Assembly (NCBI GenBank): GCA_964408425.1
Contig: CAYOZI010000016.1
Coordinates: forward strand, 1-23,553
Source: UBA10210 sp964408425
Lineage (GTDB): Archaea > Micrarchaeota > Micrarchaeia > Norongarragalinales > Norongarragalinaceae
DNA: 23,553 nucleotides
Reading direction: 5' to 3'
The position numbers were made by a program, and so were the translations under genes. Positions 14,285 to 21,400 of the stretch are shown in pieces. How positions within the stretch are numbered: position 1 is the stretch's first letter; each line of letters starts with the position of its first letter. Under the pieces are notes generated by a model that saw only the letters and a list, made by a program, of their open reading frames with translations, was not told the origin of the DNA and searched no databases.

Positions 14285-14665
14285 ATGCCTGGAAAAAAAT
14301 CTATTTTCGGAAAATCGATCGAGCTGGAGGATTTGGAGAAAGAAGAAGCAACGAAAAAGCCTTCGGGAGAGAACGCGGCCCTGGTGCAGCGTTTGAAGGA
14401 CGCGTATGCGCTGATATTCAACACCCTTCAGGATTCGAAGGTCGTTAAATCCCGCGGGGATTTCTCTTCCTTGGATAAGCTGAGGAGGGATTTGTACGAC
14501 CCATCCTTGAAGTGCAAGGCCGTTGCGGAAGACCTGGCGGATTTCCTGGGTTCGTTCGGAGAGTCCGAAGAGCCGAAGCAATATTCTTCGAAATCAGCTT
14601 CAAAGCCAGAACCGAAGGAAGAGCCTGCCGGGAAGTACGAGCACAGGCGGTACTTGAAGCGTTGA
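14285..14665 (+). CDS. Small charged hypothetical protein
   Basis: I do not recognise this 126-residue protein. The N-terminus is basic with KKSIFGKSIELEDLEKEE, and the middle (about 38-92) looks alpha-helical and globular, with LVQRLKDAYALIFNTLQDS and a DKLRRDLYDPSLKCKAVAEDLADFLGSF segment. The C-terminal third is a disordered Ser/Pro/Glu/Lys tail ending YEHRRYLKR. There is no signal, membrane segment or obvious enzyme motif. ATG 14285 has GGTGG 4-5 bases upstream and GTG 14276 would add three residues. It lies between rio1 and tpiA on the same strand with gaps of about 40 and 33 bases, so it is probably expressed with them. Its composition and position would suit a ribosome-assembly or nucleic-acid accessory protein, but that is a guess. 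Confidence 0.65.
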   Translation: MPGKKSIFGKSIELEDLEKEEATKKPSGENAALVQRLKDAYALIFNTLQDSKVVKSRGDFSSLDKLRRDLYDPSLKCKAVAEDLADFLGSFGESEEPKQYSSKSASKPEPKEEPAGKYEHRRYLKR

Positions 14666-14698
14666 GTTAACAGAAAAAAGCGTTTGGGGGTAGAAAGA

Positions 14699-15358
14699 AT
14701 GATATTCTTGAACTTCAAGGCTTACGCGAAATCAACGGGCCGCAACGGGCTCGCTTTAGCCAGGATAGCGGAAAAGTTTTCCGGCGAGGCGAAAAGAAAA
14801 ACAATCGCCTGCCCTTCGTACTTGGAGCTCTCTTCCTGCGCGAAGCTTTCCTCGAAATACTTTTCGGTTTTCGCCCAGCACGCTGACGCTGTAGAGCCCG
14901 GCGCTTTCACCTCGCGCGTGACGATGGAGGCGCTCAAGGAAGCTGGGGCTGAAGGCACTCTTGTCAACCACTCTGAGAGGCAGGTTTCCTTCGAGCACGC
15001 GCGTTTCATAGTGCAGAAAAGCAACGCGCTGAAGATGAAGGCGCTCGTTTGCGCCGATTCGGTGGAGAAAGCCGTTTTGTTCGCGCAGTTGAGGCCGTGG
15101 GGAATCGCCGTGGAGCCGCCTGAACTGATAGGCACTGGAAAGAGCGTTTCGCGGGCTCGCCCGGAGGCGGTGGAGAACGCGGTTTCCCAGATAAAGTCCG
15201 TGAGCAAGGAAATCAAGGTAATAGTGGGCGCTGGCGTCGCCGATGCAGTGGACTATTGGAAGTGCATGGAGTTGGGCGCCGAGGGCGTTCTGATTTCAAG
15301 CAGGTTCGTAATGGCTCCTGACACCAAAGCCTGGCTTGCCCCGTTTGCGAAGAAGTGA
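14699..15358 (+). CDS. tpiA: Triosephosphate isomerase (archaeal type)
   Basis: Interconverts dihydroxyacetone phosphate and glyceraldehyde 3-phosphate in glycolysis/gluconeogenesis. Active-site parts are visible: N5/K7 in NFKAY, the electrophile His91 in VNHSERQ, the catalytic Glu139 in AVEPPELIGTG (loop 6 follows), and the phosphate-binding VGAGV and GAEGVLISS stretches. The 219 residues match the short archaeal TIM. ATG 14699 follows GGGGGTAG, and an upstream TTG in frame would add five atypical residues. The C-terminus is unusual: the normal archaeal LLASxxVKAKDP-like end is replaced by LISSRFVMAPDTKAWL. A second fragment with the conventional end lies directly downstream (15369-15503), suggesting this gene was exchanged or recombined at its 3' end. 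Confidence 0.93.
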   Translation: MIFLNFKAYAKSTGRNGLALARIAEKFSGEAKRKTIACPSYLELSSCAKLSSKYFSVFAQHADAVEPGAFTSRVTMEALKEAGAEGTLVNHSERQVSFEHARFIVQKSNALKMKALVCADSVEKAVLFAQLRPWGIAVEPPELIGTGKSVSRARPEAVENAVSQIKSVSKEIKVIVGAGVADAVDYWKCMELGAEGVLISSRFVMAPDTKAWLAPFAKK

Positions 15359-15368
15359 TACGCCTTTT

Positions 15369-15503
15369 TTCGGGGCTGGCGTTTCCAACGCGGAAGACCA
15401 TTGGACGTGCCTGGACCTCGGCGCTGAGGGGGTTTTGCTTGCGAGCGCCTTCGTCAAGACCAAAAGCCCGAGGGAATGGCTGAACTCGCTAGTGTTAGTT
15501 TGA
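15369..15503 (+). pseudogene. C-terminal fragment of a second TIM
   Basis: A 44-residue open stretch starting FGAGVSNAEDHW and including CLDLGAEGVLLASAFVKTKSP aligns, without gaps, with the last third of the intact TIM just upstream. By eye about 20 of 41 positions are identical. It has no start codon of its own and lies 11 bases after the tpiA stop in another frame. Its own TGA follows SLVLV. The LLASAFVKTKSP end looks closer to usual archaeal TIM than the intact gene does. It is probably the leftover 3' end of a resident TIM after replacement or unequal recombination. No internal stop has accumulated yet. Confidence 0.75.
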
Positions 15504-15504
15504 C

Positions 15505-16329
15505 TTAAGGCATCACGCATTGAGCAAAGTACCACACGTTTCCCTCCATATCTACGAACTTTTGACCATTGACACATCTTTCCCCCTGACTCACAAATGC
15601 GCAAGGGTGGCAGTCCCAAGTTATAAGTTCCCCGCCATTGGGATTATCAATGTTGCAGGATGGAACGCATATTTCAGTGTCACTCTTGCAATAGCTGGCC
15701 CCGTATCCAGTGCGACCGTCGTCTTTTCCTCCCCTGCACTCGTTTTTAGCATAGCCTCCGTCCGGCGAGCCAAAAGAGGTGCACCACCACTGGTCGCAAT
15801 CATATCTCTGTCCTGAAGTAGTGCCAGTTGTTGCGGTCGGATTGACCGAGACTGTTGCAGTAGTAGATTGGCTGGCTTGCACATTGAAGGGCTTGGTCAT
15901 CAGGTTGTTTTGCGCCTTCAAATCTGTTGTTAAAGGCGACACTTTAGCGGTAATAACGGCTGAAAGTTCTTTTGTGCAAACCAAAGTGAATCGTGCATCC
16001 TGCGTTTTTCCTGAGGACAAGGGATATACGACGTTGTTTGAAATTCCAGTCTGAATGCAGTTTGCCGGCGTTGATATGCTTACGAAAGCCAAACCGCTCT
16101 TGGAAACTCCAACGTTTCCGACTTTAACGCTTACAATCACATTCTTTACGCCTGTTGCCGTCGTAGTCGGGCTGATACTGATGCTCTTAACCGCCAAGTC
16201 TGCGGACTGCACGCTTGCGGTGGCGACAAGCAAACCGCTCGGGCTTGCCTGGCTTACGGCCGTTGAAACAGCCAAGGCAATGACCAATACTATGCCGAGA
16301 ACTCCCAGCAAAACCAGCGAATCGCGCAT
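15505..16329 (-). CDS. Secreted protein with CARDB-like domain and Cys-rich C-terminus
   Basis: Predicted exported or membrane-anchored surface protein, 274 residues, function unknown. A hydrophobic N-terminal helix (LVLLGVLGIVLVIALAVSTAV) acts as signal or anchor. Residues about 40-140 resemble a CARDB-type Ig fold, with DLAVKSISISPTTTATG and VKVGNVGVSKSG. A Thr-rich linker follows, then about 100 residues with 10 Cys (for example YDCDQWWC, CVPSC, DCHPC), an even number suited to disulfides. ATG 16329 follows GGAGGGGTTGA, so I prefer it to the ATG at 16365 (12 more residues). A weak TATA-like AAGTTAAAG lies near 16388. The stop sits one base from the end of the TIM fragment, convergent with it. 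No homologue comes to mind. Confidence 0.75.
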   Translation of the reverse strand: MRDSLVLLGVLGIVLVIALAVSTAVSQASPSGLLVATASVQSADLAVKSISISPTTTATGVKNVIVSVKVGNVGVSKSGLAFVSISTPANCIQTGISNNVVYPLSSGKTQDARFTLVCTKELSAVITAKVSPLTTDLKAQNNLMTKPFNVQASQSTTATVSVNPTATTGTTSGQRYDCDQWWCTSFGSPDGGYAKNECRGGKDDGRTGYGASYCKSDTEICVPSCNIDNPNGGELITWDCHPCAFVSQGERCVNGQKFVDMEGNVWYFAQCVMP

Positions 16330-16483
16330 TTCAACCCCTCCGACGCCTAAAGCTACGTAGTCCATAACACTTCAAGCTGTTCTTTAACTTTTTGATTTTC
16401 CCGTCTCCTGACCGTTTTTTAGTTTTTCGGCTCTAACTACCTCTTTTTCTCTACAGGAAAGTTTCAACCCGCCTGTATTCGGA

Positions 16484-16621
16484 ATGGATTTGCTAAATGC
16501 ACTGCTGGGATTGGTCGTTTTCTATTTCCTCGCCTACTACTCGGACGCGTTGCTTCACGACAACGGGCTGATGCTTTTGCTATTGGCAGTAGGAGTGGCG
16601 TACTGGGTTTCGCACCATTAA
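16484..16621 (+). CDS. 45-residue two-helix membrane peptide
   Basis: Short reading frame from ATG 16484 to TAA 16621. Two hydrophobic stretches, LLNALLGLVVFYFLAYY and LMLLLLAVGVAYWV, are joined by a short polar turn (SDALLHDNG). This would be a hairpin in the membrane. Only 11 bases separate its stop from the convergent argS stop, so the space is used efficiently, which supports a real gene. The upstream 118 bases (16366-16483) hold no clear Shine-Dalgarno or TATA for it, only a T-rich tract. I do not recognise a family. Confidence 0.5.
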   Translation: MDLLNALLGLVVFYFLAYYSDALLHDNGLMLLLLAVGVAYWVSHH

Positions 16622-16632
16622 AAAGAAAAAAA

Positions 16633-18354
16633 TCACATTTTTTCGGGGACTTTAATTCCCAACAGCGAAAGCGCGTTTTCCAATACCGAAGCGGTCGCCT
16701 TCACGAGCGCCAGCCTCTTCGGCTTCTCCTCTTTTTCTTCAGCGTTCAAAACCCTGTGCGCGTGATAGAATTCGTTGAAAGCAGCGCTTAATTTCAAGAT
16801 GTAATCGCAAACCTGGTGCGGCTGCATGGCGTGGGAGGCGTTTTTCAGCACGATCGGGTATTCGGAAATGAGTTTCGCCACCCTCCGCTCTTCTCGGTTG
16901 AAGTCGAATTTTGAGAGGTCCGAAGGGATTTTCGCCTTTTCCTCTCTTGCTTTCTCGAGGATGCTTTCCGCCCTGACGCAAGTGTACTGTGCATAGGCCC
17001 CCGTATCCCCTTCGAAGCTCACGATTTTCTTCAAATCGAACAAAATGCTTTTCTCGGGAGTGATGCGCAGGACGGCGAATTTCGCGGAACCGATGCCGAT
17101 CATGCCCGCTATTTCCGAAATTTCTTTTTTCGAATAATCGCCCTGCCTCTGCATTATCTCCTCTTTCGCGTAATCGCTCACCTGGTTCAAGACGTCCTCC
17201 AGAAACACGACGCGCCCTTCGCGCGTCGAAAGCTTTCCCTCCTGGAGCGAAATAAGCCCGAAACCAACGTGCTTGTAATTTTGGGCGTATTTTCTTCCCA
17301 ACAACTCCAAGGTTTTGATGACTTGCTTGAAATGCATGTTTTGCTCTGCGGCCGTCAGAATGACGCTCTCGTCGAAAGCGTATTTTTCGAACTTGTCATC
17401 AGCGAGCCCCAAATCCCTTGTCGTGTATAGCGTGGTTCCGTTGGAACGCAAAACGATGAAATTCGGAAGGCCGTAATCCTCGAGCTTTACGACCGTCTCC
17501 CCTCCCTTGTCGACGAAAGCGATTTTCTTTTTCAGCGCCTCGTCCACGATTTTCTTGGAGATTTTCACGAAGTCGCTCTCACCCGTGACAACGTCGAACT
17601 TGACGCCCAGCAAGTCGTAATTCCTCTGGAACGCCTCGTAGCTTTTCTTGCGGATGAATTCCACTTTTTTTATGGTTTCGGAATCGCCGGCCTCTATTTT
17701 CTCCTGGTATGCTTTCGCCTTGTCGGCCAGTTCCGGCTTCGCTTCGATTTCCCTGTGGATTTTAACGTAGTATTCGAGCATCGTCTTTTCGTCCTTCACT
17801 TCCGGAAGCTTTTCCTTGAAAATATCCAAAGCCAGCAACAGTTTCGCGACTTGCGTTCCCGAATCGCCGATGTAATTCATCCTTACGGTCTTCCATCCCT
17901 GGCTTTCCCTCAGGTTCGCAACAGCATCGCCCAGGATGGTCGAACGGATGTGGCCGACGTGAAACGGCTTTCCGACGTTCGGCTGTGAGAATTCGACGAT
18001 TATCTTTTTTCCCTTCCACTCGTCGCTTTCCCCGAATTTTTCCTTCAATTCCAGCGCCTGGCTTAACGCTTGCGCATAGTAATCGTTTGAAAAGAAGAAA
18101 TTCACGAACCCCTCCTTCGCCTCGACTTTTTCGATTGAAGGCGGGAGTTTTCCTGAAGAGATTTTCAAAGCGATGTTTTCCGCGATTTCCTTCGGGCTTT
18201 TTTTCTCTTTTTTCGCCATGGAGAAGGCTATGGAACACGCCAAATCCCCGTGCTCTTCGGACTTGGGGGAAGCGAAAAACCTCGCGCCTTCCTTTTCCGA
18301 AAGCCCGATTTGCTTCAAACAATCCGATTCCGCCTTATCCCGCACGTATTGCAC
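16633..18354 (-). CDS. argS: Arginyl-tRNA synthetase
   Basis: Class I aminoacyl-tRNA synthetase that charges tRNA-Arg. An N-terminal Add-1-type domain (about 1-95) recognises the D loop. The catalytic Rossmann fold has HVGH at 132-135 (the HIGH motif) with FSQPNVGKPFHVGHIRSTILGD around it, and the KMSK-equivalent KLSTREG. The C-terminal DALR anticodon-binding domain contains YILKLSAAFNEFYHAHRVL. The 573 residues are typical. The start is GTG 18354, with GAGGGTG 8-14 bases upstream; the nearby ATG at 18359 is out of frame. It is divergent from the giant surface-protein gene and convergent with the small membrane peptide gene. Confidence 0.96.
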   Translation of the reverse strand: MQYVRDKAESDCLKQIGLSEKEGARFFASPKSEEHGDLACSIAFSMAKKEKKSPKEIAENIALKISSGKLPPSIEKVEAKEGFVNFFFSNDYYAQALSQALELKEKFGESDEWKGKKIIVEFSQPNVGKPFHVGHIRSTILGDAVANLRESQGWKTVRMNYIGDSGTQVAKLLLALDIFKEKLPEVKDEKTMLEYYVKIHREIEAKPELADKAKAYQEKIEAGDSETIKKVEFIRKKSYEAFQRNYDLLGVKFDVVTGESDFVKISKKIVDEALKKKIAFVDKGGETVVKLEDYGLPNFIVLRSNGTTLYTTRDLGLADDKFEKYAFDESVILTAAEQNMHFKQVIKTLELLGRKYAQNYKHVGFGLISLQEGKLSTREGRVVFLEDVLNQVSDYAKEEIMQRQGDYSKKEISEIAGMIGIGSAKFAVLRITPEKSILFDLKKIVSFEGDTGAYAQYTCVRAESILEKAREEKAKIPSDLSKFDFNREERRVAKLISEYPIVLKNASHAMQPHQVCDYILKLSAAFNEFYHAHRVLNAEEKEEKPKRLALVKATASVLENALSLLGIKVPEKM

Positions 18355-18389
18355 CGCATAACACCCTCTAGAGTTTCAAGTTCGCTATG

Positions 18390-18398
18390 TTTATATTT
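18390..18398. promoter_or_regulatory. TATA box between argS and the giant gene
   Basis: TTTATATTT, centred about 26 bases before ATG 18420, predicts a leaderless plus-strand transcript. On the minus strand the same AT-rich element (AAATATAAA) lies at a distance that would give argS a leader of roughly 14 bases with GAGGGTG. It is the only TATA-like sequence in the 65-base divergent gap. Confidence 0.5.
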
Positions 18399-18419
18399 GG
18401 TTTTGTCGTTTTTGTTTTC

Positions 18420-21400
18420 ATGGCAAACGATTTCGGTGGGGATGAAGAAAACCGTTCTTTTTTGGAAAAACTAGAGGCAGGTTATTACGGCTTTTGCGAC
18501 TCTCTTGAGGATAAGGGGATAAAGGTTTACGAGTGGTTCGTAAACCCCCTCGAGGACAGGGGAATCCCTTCTTTCTACGCTTTCATCATTATCCTATTGC
18601 TTTTGTTCGCAGGCGGGGTTGCCATGCTGTTGGGCCCTCCATCCTCGAACATCTATTCCTTGGGCGTGACCGTTTCGGACGAAAACGGCAATCCTTTGGA
18701 TGACGCCGCGGTAACCTTGGCGTCTGGAGAGGATTACTACTCGATACTCAAAACGGCCGGCGGAACGGTTTCGTTCGACGAACTGAAGGAAGGCGAGTAC
18801 GAGCTTTCCGTTTCCAAGGACGGTTTTGAAGATTATTCCACCACCACGCTTGTGCCTCAAGAAAAAACCGTTGAAGTTTCCCTGTCCAAAGCTGCCGGGG
18901 GCGAAGGGAACATTCCTCCGGGCGGTTTCGCGGGATTGCAGCCTTACAGCAGCGACCAGATCAACCTTTTGGACTACGAATCCAACCCCGACGGTTTCAG
19001 GAAACTGGTTTTGTACGTTTTCGTTAGGGACGAGAACGACCAGCCGTTGAACGCCATTGCGAGCGTTTACGATGCGGACGCGCAAACGCTTTTGGCAAAC
19101 GTTTCCGTGGAAAACGGTTATGCGATCGTGGACAATCTCGAGGCTGGAATGCGGGTTTTCGCCAACGTTTACGCAGACGGTTACGCCCCCTACTCTGGTT
19201 CTTCCGAACCTGTCGAGATAAGCTCTTCACACCCGAATTCAATCACCGTCCAGCTAGTCAGCGTGGCTAGCGCGGCGGCAGGTGAAGGCGGGGCTGGAAG
19301 CAATATTAAAAGGAGTTTCGTGAAAGTCGTGGGTTCTGACGGCGAGGCTGTTGCCGGCGCTTCAATCCGCGTTTTCAAGGAAAATTCCGTTTATCCGGAG
19401 CCGGGAGAAGGCTTGTCCACGAATTCAAGCGGCTTCGTTTCCATTTTCCTCAACTCTTCAGGCAACCCTAATTTCAAAGCCCAAGCTTCGAAAACGGGGT
19501 TTGTGGACTCGTGGAGTTCGCTCTTCAAAGGCGGCGATACCGCTCAAATAACCCTTCTCACCGAACAAGAGGCTGAAAACAATCCTTCCGCATACTCCAA
19601 GCTTACCGTTACGGTGACCAGTGGCGGAGCAGCCGTTCCGGGCGCTTCGGTGACCGTCTTGGATTCCGTGACAGGATGGCGTTGGGATTCTTATGCCGAT
19701 TCGGATGGCAAAGCGGTTTTCTCCTTCCTTCCAAGAAACGCGAACGTCGGCGTCTCGGCTTCGAAAGGCGTTTTCCTCGCCTCGCAATCCACTTTGCTCG
19801 ACCAGGCCGAAGAAGAGCTTGCAATAGAATTGCAAAGGCAAAAAGCGGAAGTTTCCCTGAGCGCTTTCAATTACAACGGAAATGCGTTGATAGGCAACCC
19901 TTCTTTCAAAGCGTACAAGGAATCGGCAGTCGTGGCTGAATGTTCGGTCGTCGCGCCGAACGAAGCTTGCAGTATCGAAGTGGGATTGGGGGATTCGTAC
20001 TTGTTCGAAGCGGCTGCAGCCGGTTTCACTTCTTCAACCGAAGAAATTCTCGTGGACAGGCAGGAAATGGCGCACAGTTTCGGATTGTACGCGCTGGAGG
20101 ACATTCAAGACATTCAATTGAGCCCGATTCGGATTACAAGCGTGGGTTCAGACGAGATTCCAGCCGGCTTTTACCCCGGGAAGGAGTATGAGGCGAAGTT
20201 CGACGTTGCAGGGAAAAACGGGGATTTGCTCGGTTTTCATTTCGAAGTGCCGGATTCGAAAGCCATAATCACTAAAGTCAATTGGAACGCGCCTTCCGCA
20301 ACAAGCTTGGGGGGCTCGACGGGCTCGTGCAACCCGCAGACCGTTTCCGGAAACAATCCCCTGACCGGCTGGGTTGATTTCGCTTACGACGCAAATCCGA
20401 ACGGCGTTTTGCAGAAAAGCATTGCCGTGAGGTTCAAAATCCTGCCGTTGGGAGAAGGCGTTTTGCAGGATGAAATGACGATGCAATACCGCGCGTTCCT
20501 GAAGCGGGGCGAACAATATTTCAGAAGCCCGTTGGACGAAAGGCTGAATTTCGCCGCGGATTCAACGCTTCCTTCAGGTTGCAACGCCGAATCCGAGGAA
20601 ATGACGGTTACGCTCAGCGGAATCGGTTCGACGTGCAACGACTTCGCTTGCATCGACGTTTTCTTCGAACAGCAGCAAGACGGGAATACGGTTTCGGCGA
20701 AAGACGGGTTTACGGCGAAATATATCTATAATGTCCAAAACAACCAGTTCGTCACCGAGCCTTTGAAACTGCACTACAAAATCACTCTCGTCGGCAGTTT
20801 GAAAAACTATGCAGGCAAAGCGCAGTTGAAATTCAGGGCTGACGGAAGCTTTCTCGATTTGCTGGACGCTTCCTACCCCGGAGCGCAGGACGCAAACGGC
20901 AACCAGCCGAGAGTAATAAAGGAATACTCGGGTTTGAACAACCAGTTCACGATCGACTTGGACCATTTGAAGCTATACTCGGACATGGGGCCGGGTTACT
21001 CGTTCGAAGGGGACGTGAACCTCAAGCCGTTGAACGAAGGCAAGGGAAAAACCCTTTCCCTCTCGTTCTCCGCCGGTCCGGCGTTCACGACCCACTCGGC
21101 GGTTTACAACGTCGAGATGGAGACGCAAACGGTTTCCGTGAACGACTATTCGATCGTCACGATGCAAGTTAAGCAGTACGGCTCCCAGACGCTGCAAAGC
21201 CAAGACGCTTTCAATGCGATAAACGTTAAAAACTGTGAAGAGGGAAGCATTCCGACGATTGAGGGATTCTTTTCGTTCGTAGCCCCTTGCAAAGCGGGTT
21301 TCGTGGAAGCAGTATTCACCGTTGAGCTGAAGAAAGACGCTTCGGCGAACAAATTCTCTTTCACCACGCCTTTGGCATTGCCTTCCAGCGTGCTGTACAA

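Noticed and set aside
15369..15503. Short independent gene for the TIM-like fragment
   Set aside because: It has no start codon or ribosome-binding site and matches only the last third of TIM, so it is better explained as a remnant.
16330..16365. Class III (pilin-like) signal at the start of the Cys-rich protein
   Set aside because: The GVGG stretch lacks the usual basic-Gly cleavage context and the Glu at +5, and the better start codon is downstream of it.
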